5,943 bases of DNA from Methanocaldococcaceae archaeon (GTDB lineage Archaea; AGJL01; Methanococci; Methanococcales; Methanocaldococcaceae). This document shows positions 1-5,928 of the stretch, piece by piece (within the stretch, counting starts at the first letter, position 1; the number at the start of each line of letters is the position of its first letter). The stretch spans positions 1 to 5,943 of the forward strand of contig JALVUY010000248.1 of NCBI GenBank assembly GCA_027023665.1, read 5' to 3'. The notes under the pieces were generated by a model. The model did no database searches. It was not told the origin of the DNA and saw nothing but the letters and a program-made list of their open reading frames with translations. The position numbers and the translations under genes are program-made.

Positions 1-334
1 TATCTATTTTGCTGTTTTTATTATAATGTAGAGCAGATATAGCATTATAACATAAACCACTACACAAATCTAAAACTCTTGGATTTTCTAAATTTTCAAT
101 ATTTGAAGGTTTAACAAATTTATAAACAGCTTCTTTTAAAGCCCCGACTTTTGAGTGCATCATTTCCTCTTCATTTTCAGATTTTAATGTATAGGTTCCA
201 TCTTCAGTTTCTACTAAAACATTGTTTTCTTTTAATTCTTTAACTAAATGTTCTTTAATATAATCTTCATTACTTCCATTGTATATTTTCATATATTTTC
301 TAATAATCTCTAAACCTTTTTTATTTGGAAGCAT
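1..334 (-). CDS. SAM-dependent methyltransferase, MnmC/COG4121-like (partial, C-terminus off the left edge)
   Basis: The first 111 codons of a minus-strand gene are present, reading leftward from the ATG at 334-332 and cut by the window edge, so the stop is not seen. Residues about 41-66 carry a block with TEDGTYTL, then HSKVGAL, which resembles the conserved N-terminal block of the MnmC-like methyltransferase family. Residues 87-98 (VLDLCSGLCYNA) fit SAM-binding motif I, with Cys95 where a glycine is more usual. The start is supported by a GTGAT ribosome binding site embedded in the end of arfC. The ATG lies 6 bases after the arfC stop, so co-transcription and translational coupling are likely. 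In bacteria the MnmC methyltransferase domain modifies wobble uridine in tRNA. The substrate of this short archaeal relative is not known to me. The methyltransferase assignment is fairly firm; the substrate is open. Confidence 0.75.
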   Translation of the reverse strand, partial: MLPNKKGLEIIRKYMKIYNGSNEDYIKEHLVKELKENNVLVETEDGTYTLKSENEEEMMHSKVGALKEAVYKFVKPSNIENLENPRVLDLCSGLCYNAISALHYNKNSKID

Positions 335-340
335 ATTCTA

Positions 341-343
<3 letters not shown>
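335..343 (-). promoter_or_regulatory. Coupled ribosome binding site for the methyltransferase gene
   Basis: On the minus strand the arfC stop codon (TGA at 343-341) sits inside AGTGATAG. The GTGAT matches the archaeal anti-Shine-Dalgarno complement (GGAGGTGAT) and is followed a few bases later by the ATG at 334. The stop of one gene is thus part of the ribosome binding site of the next, a classic layout for translational coupling. Confidence 0.55.
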
Positions 344-1034
<691 letters not shown>

Positions 1035-1091
1035 ATACAAGTACTTTATTAGTTTTTTAAAAATAACTTTATAGTAAAGGATATGGTTAAG

Positions 1092-1099
1092 TATATAAA
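1092..1099 (-). promoter_or_regulatory. Probable TATA box for arfC
   Basis: The minus strand reads TTTATATA here, the consensus archaeal TATA box of this group. A start site about 25 bases downstream, near 1070, would give a leader of roughly 60 bases before arfC. The plus-strand reading (TATATAAA) could equally serve the divergent TPR gene, so orientation is not certain from sequence alone. Confidence 0.5.
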
Positions 1100-1116
1100 T
1101 TGTTAGATATAATAGG

Positions 1117-1127
1117 ATATACATATA
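1117..1127 (+). promoter_or_regulatory. Possible TATA element for the TPR gene
   Basis: ATATACATATA lies about 70 bases before the TPR start codon in the 190-base divergent intergenic region (1007-1196). It is a weaker match to the consensus than the element at 1092-1099, which may serve the TPR gene instead. Apart from these TATA-like elements and the inverted repeat at 1015-1034, I see nothing else in this interval. Confidence 0.25.
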
Positions 1128-1196
1128 GAATACTATAATAATGTTGATAGACATTGGTTCAATTTAATATTAAAGATTAAAAATAAATGTGATAGT

Positions 1197-2032
1197 ATGA
1201 AAAACAATAACTTCAATCGAGAAGAAATTATTAAATTTTATAAATCAATAATAGATAAAGTTCAGGGAAATATAGATGATTTAAATAAACAGATTGAGGG
1301 AATATTAAAAGTATATCCTGATCATCACATAGCGAATATTTTAAAAGGAATTATATTAACAATTACAGGAAATAACGAAGAAGCATTAGCAGTTCTTGAG
1401 AAAACACTAAGTAATTATCCTGAGGATATTCTTGTTAGGTTTATAAAAGCACATAATTACCAAATATTAAACGAAATATATGATAGTTTAAAAGAATACA
1501 ATGAAATAATTAAAAGAAATCCACATGCCATATTAGCTTGGCTTAAAAAGGAGATATTTTAGCATCATTGGGTCACTATGAAGAGGCACTAAAATGCTAT
1601 GATAGAGTTTTAGAAAGAATTCCTAACATAATGGCTCTATATAATAAGGCTCAAATTTTATATAAATTAGGAAAGGTTGAAGAAGCATTAAAATGTTTGG
1701 ATGAAGCATTAAAAATGAATTCAAATTTTTTCTTAGCTCTTGTATTAAAATCGAGAATATTACTTGAAATGGATAAAACTGAAGAAGCTCTAAATACAAT
1801 AAAAAAGGCACTTGAAATTAGACCTAATGATATAGACGCATTATTTATTTTAGGAATCATCTATTTAAAACTAAAAAGATTTAAAGAAGCAATAGATGTT
1901 TTCGATAAAATTTTAAAAAATAATCCATATCATTTAGGGGCACTACTTTGTAAAGCTATTGCCTACGAGAAAATGGGCGAGATAGAAAAGGCTATTGAAT
2001 TATATAATAATCTATTCTCAAAGTATGGATAA
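1197..2032 (+). pseudogene. TPR-repeat protein split by a -1 frame change
   Basis: The ATG at 1197 is preceded by TGTGAT (1188-1193), a good ribosome binding site. Its frame runs 121 codons to a TAG at 1560-1562. The adjoining -1 frame is open from 1547 to a TAA at 2030-2032. Joining them at the AAAAAGG run (1545-1551) restores a typical TPR helix, LKKGDILASLGHYEEA, and gives about 278 residues. Seven 33-34-residue TPR units follow one another from residue 43 of the joined protein, with the usual pattern (A/G at position 8, EEAL or KEAI near 20, P near 32). They begin near HHIANILKG, DILVRFIKA, AILAWLKKG, IMALYNKA, FFLALVLKS, DIDALFILG and HLGALLCKA. No signal peptide or membrane segment is visible. 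TPR arrays bind protein partners; the partner here is unknown. Simplest reading: loss of one base from a homopolymer, by mutation or sequencing error. A programmed frameshift is less likely. The downstream part alone has only a TTG start, with a GGAGAT motif 12 bases upstream. Confidence 0.75.
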
Positions 2033-2110
2033 TTAGTATTAGCAGTTAAGTTTTTATATTCCATATTGATATAATTCATTAAACTCCTTAAAGTTAAAGT
2101 AAATATTAAT

Positions 2111-2120
2111 TATAAAAATA
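2111..2120 (+). promoter_or_regulatory. Probable TATA box for rps8e
   Basis: TATAAAAATA lies in the 149-base gap between the TPR gene and rps8e. A start site about 25 bases downstream, near 2142, would give a leader of about 40 bases with the ribosome binding site. The rest of the gap is plain A-rich sequence. Confidence 0.45.
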
Positions 2121-2181
2121 TAGAAATTAATAAAAACTAAAACAAAATCTAAAAAACAAATAACCATTTTTGGGTGTTAAT

Positions 2182-2574
2182 ATGAGTGTATGGCAAGGAA
2201 GAAGTAGAAGAAAACCAACAGGAGGTTTATACAAACCAGCAAGAAAAAAGAGAAAGTATGAGATGGGTAGAGAGCCAATAGAAACACACGTAGCAGATAG
2301 TTTAAAAATAAAGAAGGTTAGAACAAGAGGAGGAAACTTAAAAGTTAAAGTTGTTAGAGCAGATTTTGCTAATGTATTAGACCCAGAAACAAATACTTGT
2401 AAAAAAGTTAAAATACTAACAGTTAAGGAAAACACTGCAAATATACACTATGTTAGAAGAAATGTCATAACAAAAGGAGCAATTATCGAAACTGAAATTG
2501 GATTAGCAAAAGTTACCTCAAGACCTGGACAGGATGGAACAATCAACGCAGTTTTAATTAAAGAATTAAAATAA
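2182..2574 (+). CDS. rps8e: 30S ribosomal protein S8e
   Basis: This is a 130-residue basic protein of the archaeal/eukaryotic small ribosomal subunit. The N-terminal block [14 protein letters not shown] is diagnostic of the S8e family. It is followed by a lysine/arginine-rich stretch ([15 protein letters not shown]), a central segment ([15 protein letters not shown]) and the conserved C-terminal part ([16 protein letters not shown], then [13 protein letters not shown]). The length is normal for an archaeal S8e. The ATG at 2182 is chosen over an in-frame TTG at 2170 because it gives the family's N-terminus and because GGTGTTAAT just upstream (from 2173) is the ribosome binding site. The gene has its own probable promoter and is followed by a T-rich terminator, so it is probably transcribed alone, away from the large ribosomal protein operons. 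Confidence 0.98.
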   Translation: MSVWQGRSRRKPTGGLYKPARKKRKYEMGREPIETHVADSLKIKKVRTRGGNLKVKVVRADFANVLDPETNTCKKVKILTVKENTANIHYVRRNVITKGAIIETEIGLAKVTSRPGQDGTINAVLIKELK

Positions 2575-2586
2575 ACAAATATTTGC

Positions 2587-2601
2587 TTTTTCTATTTTTT
2601 T
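2587..2601 (+). terminator. T-rich terminator after rps8e
   Basis: A run of T residues interrupted by one C and one A begins 12 bases after the rps8e stop codon. Oligo-T tracts without a hairpin are the normal intrinsic termination signal in archaea. Confidence 0.6.
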
Positions 2602-2615
2602 AACCAATATTATTT

Positions 2616-2631
2616 ATTAATTTAAATTAAT
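2616..2631 (+). repeat. 16-base perfect AT palindrome upstream of the radical SAM gene
   Basis: ATTAATTTAAATTAAT is its own reverse complement. It lies 33 bases before the start codon of the radical SAM gene, in the zone where its TATA box and start site would be. It could be an operator or contain the TATA element. In an intergenic stretch of almost only A and T such a palindrome can also arise by chance. Confidence 0.35.
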
Positions 2632-2664
2632 CATTTTCAGATAAAAATAAAAAACTGGGAGATT

Positions 2665-3681
2665 ATGAAACTTGAAAGATACTTAGGAGTTTCAAAAGAT
2701 ATAATTCCAGCAAAATTTATAATATCTAAATCAATAGAAGTTGAAAATTTTGAATGTTTAGAAATAAATGAATTGTGGGAAATTCACAATAAAACTTTAA
2801 AAAAAGTTGATTTTAATAAGTTTGACTTTTATGATATTGAATATGTATCTCCAAATTTGTTAGATTTGAAAATAGAAATTGCCAAAAGAATTTTTGAGAA
2901 TTGTAAGTTTTGTGAACATAGATGTTATGTAAATAGAAAAATTGAAAGAGGATTTTGTAGAATAAAAGAAAGTTATTATTCTACAGAATTTTTGCATTTT
3001 GGAGAAGAGAGAGTTTTAATTCCCTCACATACAATTTTTTTCTGTGGGTGTAATTTTAAATGTGTCTTCTGCCAAAATTGGGACATTTCCCAGGTTTATT
3101 TTGATAGAAGTATAATAAATAGATGTATTTCATACGACTCTAAGGAGATGGCTAAAATTATTGAAAATAAGAGAATATATTCAAAAAATGTCAATTTCGT
3201 TGGTGGAGAACCTACTCCTCATTTATTGAGCATATTAAAAACATTGAAGTATTTAAATAGAAATATTCCAGTGGTTTGGAATTCAAATATGTATCTAACT
3301 GTTGAATCTCTCAATTTATTAAAGGGCGTTGTTGATGTATTTTTAACTGATTTTAAATTTGGAAATAACAAATGTGGAGAAAGATTATCAAAAGTTAAAA
3401 ACTATTTTGATATAGTTGGCAGAAACCATATCCTAATAAAAGATGAGGAAGTTATAATAAGACATTTAGTTCTACCAAACCATATTGACTGTTGCACAGA
3501 AAAAATTTTCCAATTTATTTCTAATAATCTATATAATGCTGTAGTTAATGTTATGTTTCAATATCGCCCAGAATACAAGGCAAAAGAATATCCTGAGATA
3601 AATAGAATATTAAATTATGAAGATATAGAGAAAGTTCTATACTTAGTTGAAAAGTATAACTTAGATGTAATTCCAGATTAA
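2665..3681 (+). CDS. Radical SAM protein, PflX/COG1313 family (PflA-like), function unknown
   Basis: This 338-residue protein has the radical SAM signature Cys129-x3-Cys133-x2-Cys136 (CNFKCVFC), which binds the 4Fe-4S cluster that cleaves S-adenosylmethionine. It is followed by the SAM-contacting GGEP motif (180-183) and by WNSNMY (205-210) and DFKFGN (229-234), typical of this family related to pyruvate formate-lyase activating enzyme. A separate upstream cysteine set, Cys80-x2-Cys83-x3-Cys87-x10-Cys98, could hold a second metal site; Cys127 is also present. The first 70 or so residues are poorly conserved-looking. The ATG at 2665 is preceded by GGGAGAT (2657-2663). A glycyl-radical partner gene is not in the window, so the activating-enzyme name should not be taken as function. 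The gene runs tail to tail with bpsA, with one base between the stop codons. Confidence 0.9.
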   Translation: MKLERYLGVSKDIIPAKFIISKSIEVENFECLEINELWEIHNKTLKKVDFNKFDFYDIEYVSPNLLDLKIEIAKRIFENCKFCEHRCYVNRKIERGFCRIKESYYSTEFLHFGEERVLIPSHTIFFCGCNFKCVFCQNWDISQVYFDRSIINRCISYDSKEMAKIIENKRIYSKNVNFVGGEPTPHLLSILKTLKYLNRNIPVVWNSNMYLTVESLNLLKGVVDVFLTDFKFGNNKCGERLSKVKNYFDIVGRNHILIKDEEVIIRHLVLPNHIDCCTEKIFQFISNNLYNAVVNVMFQYRPEYKAKEYPEINRILNYEDIEKVLYLVEKYNLDVIPD

Positions 3682-3682
3682 T

Positions 3683-3714
3683 TTAATTATTTTGATTTTT
3701 AATCTTTTCTCTCT
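3683..3714 (+). terminator. T-rich tract likely ending the radical SAM transcript, inside bpsA
   Basis: Directly after the radical SAM stop codon the plus strand is T-rich with several T runs. This same DNA, read on the minus strand, encodes the lysine/asparagine-rich last residues of BpsA (KIKNQNN). With only one base between the convergent genes, the terminator has to lie inside the opposing gene. Confidence 0.35.
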
Positions 3715-4876
3715 TAATCATTTTAAATTTCTTACTTCCACATTCACAGACTAAATCTTCAACTTTTTTTATTTTATCTCCAACCTTATAAACTTTTCCA
3801 CATTTTAAACACTTATAATATCTAATAACTGGCTTAACTAAGCCAGTGTATATTTTATTTATGTCTCCTATATTTACTTTTAAATCTTTTCCAATTAATC
3901 TTGCTATAAATGTAGTATTTGCTATTATTTCACTACCTTCATAGTAGTTAAAGTTGGGGATTAGTTCAGAAATAACGAATCCCATATCAGTTATTGCTTT
4001 TTGAATTAACAACCATTCCTCTATAGGTTTGTGAGAATAAGATAAATAGGCAACTCCCTCTTTCCCTAAGCCCTCAATCCCTCTTGACAGAAATAGCTTT
4101 AAACCATCAACAGTATATGGAGGATCTGTTGAAATTACATCAAACTTTTCTTTTAAATCCTCAGGTAGTGGATTTCTTAAATCGTGCTTAACAGTTTTAA
4201 TATTAACATTTTCCTTCTCTGCAAATTTTTCTATTAACTTTAAAATTCTTTCGTCTATATCCACAACTACTATATTTTCAGCCATATTTGTGAGTGCTGT
4301 TGGTAGAGATGTTAGATCATCATCTCCAACAAATAAAATATTTTTTCCTTCTAAGTCTCCTCTCTCATACATTAATGCCGCTCTGTATGTTGAAGTTTCA
4401 GGAGTGGCAAAGGATTGGTCTAATGATGTATTAACAACTGGTCTCTTTTTACTCCATATTTTAACTTTATTTAAAATCTCTTCAAAAAATTCATCTAAGA
4501 CAATACCTCTACCATTGCAAGTTTTACATGTAAGAGATTTTTTATACTTCAATTTTAAAACATTTTCAGCAAATTTTAATCCTTTTTCAGTTAATTCAGC
4601 CCCTTTTTCACTTCTTTTTAATAGTTTTTCTCTTTCTAAAATAGTTCTAACCTTAGCCACTATTGGTAATGGTAATTTAGTTTTTTGTGCTATTTTTTTG
4701 GTTGATATAGGTTGATGCCTATATATAACTCTAATTATGTCCTCTACAGCCCTCTTTCCTTCACTAATATCAACTTTTTTAGATATATAATCTAAAAGTA
4801 AGTTATATTTTAATTCGTCTAAATCATCTTCTTTAAGCTTTTTAACTCCTTTGCCTATCTTACCTATAACTTTCAT
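3683..4876 (-). CDS. bpsA: N4-bis(aminopropyl)spermidine synthase (branched-chain polyamine synthase)
   Basis: BpsA moves two aminopropyl groups from decarboxylated S-adenosylmethionine to the N4 nitrogen of spermidine, making a quaternary branched polyamine typical of hyperthermophiles. The 397-residue protein starts with a winged-helix-like region (about 40-105: VEDIIRVIYRHQPIST, then KIAQKTKLP). A CKTCNGRG motif follows (117-124). The catalytic Rossmann-like domain carries the family hallmarks GDDD (184-187), VVDID (204-208) and DPPYT (251-255), plus YLSYSHKP (277-284). The C-terminus (about 353-385) adds a zinc-ribbon-like segment with Cys356, Cys359, Cys377 and Cys379. The start is supported by GGTG (4886-4883), 6 bases before the ATG. 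It is followed tail to tail by the radical SAM gene; tRNA-Thr lies upstream on the same strand, separated by a T-rich tract. The assignment rests on the GDDD and DPPY motifs of the former DUF43 family. The roles of the winged helix and zinc ribbon are inference. Confidence 0.9.
   Translation of the reverse strand: MKVIGKIGKGVKKLKEDDLDELKYNLLLDYISKKVDISEGKRAVEDIIRVIYRHQPISTKKIAQKTKLPLPIVAKVRTILEREKLLKRSEKGAELTEKGLKFAENVLKLKYKKSLTCKTCNGRGIVLDEFFEEILNKVKIWSKKRPVVNTSLDQSFATPETSTYRAALMYERGDLEGKNILFVGDDDLTSLPTALTNMAENIVVVDIDERILKLIEKFAEKENVNIKTVKHDLRNPLPEDLKEKFDVISTDPPYTVDGLKLFLSRGIEGLGKEGVAYLSYSHKPIEEWLLIQKAITDMGFVISELIPNFNYYEGSEIIANTTFIARLIGKDLKVNIGDINKIYTGLVKPVIRYYKCLKCGKVYKVGDKIKKVEDLVCECGSKKFKMIKREKIKNQNN
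3828..3847 (-). repeat. 9-base inverted repeat inside bpsA
   Basis: ACTGGCTTA and TAAGCCAGT are separated by 2 bases. On the coding strand the repeat covers the codons for TGLVKPV, at the join between the catalytic domain and the zinc-ribbon-like tail. A 2-base loop is too tight for a good RNA hairpin unless the inner pairs open, so it may be a by-product of coding. Confidence 0.4.
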
Positions 4877-4915
4877 TTATTACACCTTAAAAATAAACAA
4901 TGTATTTAAAGATTT

Positions 4916-4926
4916 AATTTATTAAA
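4916..4926 (-). promoter_or_regulatory. bpsA: Possible TATA region for bpsA
   Basis: The minus strand here reads TTTAATAAATT, placed so that a start site about 25 bases downstream would fall near 4899, ahead of the GGTG ribosome binding site. The match is weak. A second candidate, TTTAAATA at about 4904-4911, would start transcription at or inside the ribosome binding site. Confidence 0.25.
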
Positions 4927-4933
4927 TTTATGC

Positions 4934-4955
4934 AAATAAAAAAATAAAAAATAAA
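4934..4955 (-). terminator. T-rich terminator after tRNA-Thr
   Basis: On the minus strand the tRNA-Thr CCA end is followed at once by T runs of 3, 6 and 7 bases broken by single A residues. This is a strong archaeal oligo-T termination signal and separates the tRNA from bpsA downstream. Confidence 0.6.
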
Positions 4956-5032
4956 TGGAGCCTCGGGCGGGGTTTGAACCCGCGACCTCCTGCTTACCAA
5001 GCAGGCGCTCCACCAGGCTGAGCTACCGAGGC
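4956..5032 (-). tRNA. tRNA-Thr (anticodon GGT)
   Basis: A full cloverleaf can be drawn on the minus strand. The acceptor stem GCCTCGG/CCGAGGC has 7 pairs. The D-arm is GCTC/GAGC. The anticodon stem CCTGC/GCAGG closes the loop TTGGTAA, giving anticodon GGT (complement of 4996-4998). The T-arm GCGGG/CCCGC carries the loop TTCAAAC. The discriminator base is T (4959), as usual for archaeal tRNA-Thr, and CCA is encoded (4958-4956). The mature body is 74 bases plus CCA. There is no intron. The gene is GC-rich in AT-rich DNA, as expected for a hyperthermophile. It would read ACC and ACU codons. Confidence 0.97.
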
Positions 5033-5060
5033 ACCTTTGCATTATTAAATAACAATCACT

Positions 5061-5070
5061 CATATATAAA
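5061..5070 (-). promoter_or_regulatory. TATA box for tRNA-Thr
   Basis: The minus strand reads TTTATATATG, a close match to the archaeal TATA consensus. A start about 25 bases downstream falls near 5040, just before the tRNA 5' end at 5032. Confidence 0.65.
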
Positions 5071-5077
5071 CATTACG

Positions 5078-5096
5078 CCGAAAAGTATATATATAA
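5078..5096 (+). promoter_or_regulatory. BRE plus TATA box for tRNA-Gln
   Basis: CCGAAAA (5078-5084) fits the purine-rich BRE bound by transcription factor B. It is followed by TATATATATAA (5086-5096). A start about 25 bases downstream, near 5115, would leave a short leader of about 18 bases before the tRNA 5' end at 5133, to be removed by RNase P. It is the best-formed promoter in the window. Confidence 0.75.
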
Positions 5097-5132
5097 GTTA
5101 TGTGTATTTACTAAATTGCCTATACTTGATGT

Positions 5133-5208
5133 AGCCCGGTGGTGTAGTGGCCTATCATCCGGGGCTTTGGACCCCGGGACCGCGGTTCGAATCCGCGCCG
5201 GGCTACCA
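5133..5208 (+). tRNA. tRNA-Gln (anticodon TTG)
   Basis: The acceptor stem AGCCCGG/CCGGGCT begins with an A1-U72 pair, as in archaeal tRNA-Gln. The anticodon stem CGGGG/CCCCG closes the loop CTTTGGA, giving anticodon TTG (5167-5169). The T-arm CGCGG/CCGCG carries the loop TTCGAAT. The discriminator is A (5205) and CCA is encoded (5206-5208). The mature body is 73 bases plus CCA. The D-stem is short (3 pairs). No intron is present. Archaea of this kind lack a glutaminyl-tRNA synthetase, so the tRNA is expected to be charged with glutamate and then amidated by GatDE; that is family knowledge, not visible here. Transcription diverges from tRNA-Thr. Confidence 0.97.
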
Positions 5209-5218
5209 TTTTTATTTT
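5209..5218 (+). terminator. T-rich terminator after tRNA-Gln
   Basis: Five T, one A and four T follow directly after the encoded CCA. This suits archaeal oligo-T termination and would end the tRNA transcript before the DUF166 gene, though read-through into that gene is possible. Confidence 0.5.
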
Positions 5219-5265
5219 AGATGTTTATATTTGTAAATTTAAATATATCTAAATATGGTGAAACT

Positions 5266-5928
5266 GTGAAAGTTGCTATTTTAAGCGATGGACTATATGG
5301 AGATAGAGCATATAAAACCATTAAGTTAAAATTTCCATGCGATTTTATTGTAGTCAAATATAATTATGAAGATTTTGATAAAATTGAAATTGATAAAGAA
5401 GCTATTAAAAAATTAAAAAATTATGATTTGTTTATCACATATATTTTAAATCCAGATGTAACCTATGAAATTGTTAAAAAAATAAAGGAAATTAATGAAA
5501 AAGCTTTTGTTATTGTGGGAGCTTGGAAAGGTTTAGGATTCAAAAAACAGTTGGAGAGTTTTAAAAATGCTTTTTGTCCAGATTTAATGTGTAATATTGA
5601 TGAAAATGAATTAAAAGAATATCTATATAAATATCCTCAATTAAAAGAGTTTTTAAAGTTTTTTGGAAAGCCTAAAGTAAAGTTATATGTCAAAAATAAT
5701 ATAATTAAAAAAGTTGAGATTTTAAGAGAAGCTCCATGTGGTTCAACATCGGAAACCTTAAAGGAATATATTGATAAGGAATTTAATGATAAAACTTTAA
5801 CAAATATGGGTTTAAGGGTTCAACACTTTTGTAGGGCTGGAAAAATAAGGTTATTTGTAGATAAAGAAAGTAAAAAAACAAAAGCTGGGAAATTATTAGT
5901 TAATGGGATCCAAGTAGTTCAAATTTAA
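5266..5928 (+). CDS. DUF166 family protein, function unknown
   Basis: A 220-residue protein conserved in methanogens, recognised as DUF166/COG1810. It opens with MKVAILSDGLYGDRA, a beta strand and glycine-containing turn like the start of a nucleotide-binding fold. FVIVGAWKGLG (81-91) follows. The C-terminal half has the family-like blocks FGKP (133-136), REAPCGSTSETLK (154-166) and LRVQHFCRAGK (183-193). Four cysteines (104, 109, 158, 189) lie in or near these blocks and could bind metal or act in catalysis. I prefer the GTG at 5266 as start: GGTGA lies at 5257-5261, 4 bases before it, and the protein then begins at the usual family N-terminus. An in-frame ATG at 5221 would add 15 residues and leave only 12 bases after the tRNA. 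The name 'thymidylate synthase' sometimes given to relatives is not supported by anything visible. A TATA-like stretch (about 5238-5248) lies too close to the start for a leader that would include the ribosome binding site. Confidence 0.8.
   Translation: MKVAILSDGLYGDRAYKTIKLKFPCDFIVVKYNYEDFDKIEIDKEAIKKLKNYDLFITYILNPDVTYEIVKKIKEINEKAFVIVGAWKGLGFKKQLESFKNAFCPDLMCNIDENELKEYLYKYPQLKEFLKFFGKPKVKLYVKNNIIKKVEILREAPCGSTSETLKEYIDKEFNDKTLTNMGLRVQHFCRAGKIRLFVDKESKKTKAGKLLVNGIQVVQI

Noticed and set aside
1623..1860. Two minus-strand open frames opposite the TPR gene
   Set aside because: They are antisense to clear TPR coding sequence and show no recognisable motif.
1568..2032. Separate TPR gene starting at TTG 1568
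   Set aside because: The open frame extends upstream into sequence that completes a TPR helix. The only upstream Shine-Dalgarno-like motif (GGAGAT, 1550-1555) is 12 bases away and encodes the conserved Gly-Asp of that helix, so it is better read as the second part of one broken gene.
2170..2181. TTG start four codons upstream of the S8e ATG
   Set aside because: It covers the ribosome binding site and adds residues not typical of the S8e N-terminus.
2127..2435. Minus-strand open frame opposite rps8e
   Set aside because: Antisense to a certain ribosomal protein gene; its hydrophobic look is what lysine-rich codons give when read backwards.
4290..4715. Plus-strand open frame of 141 codons opposite bpsA
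   Set aside because: It is the reverse of the BpsA winged-helix and catalytic regions, with no family resemblance and no ribosome binding site evident.
5086..5096. TATATATATA as a microsatellite
   Set aside because: It is preceded by a BRE-like CCGAAAA and spaced correctly for tRNA-Gln, so a promoter explains it.
5221..5265. ATG 5221 as start of the DUF166 gene
   Set aside because: It lies 12 bases after the tRNA in a T-rich stretch with no ribosome binding site, while GTG 5266 has GGTGA at the right distance and begins at the usual family N-terminus.
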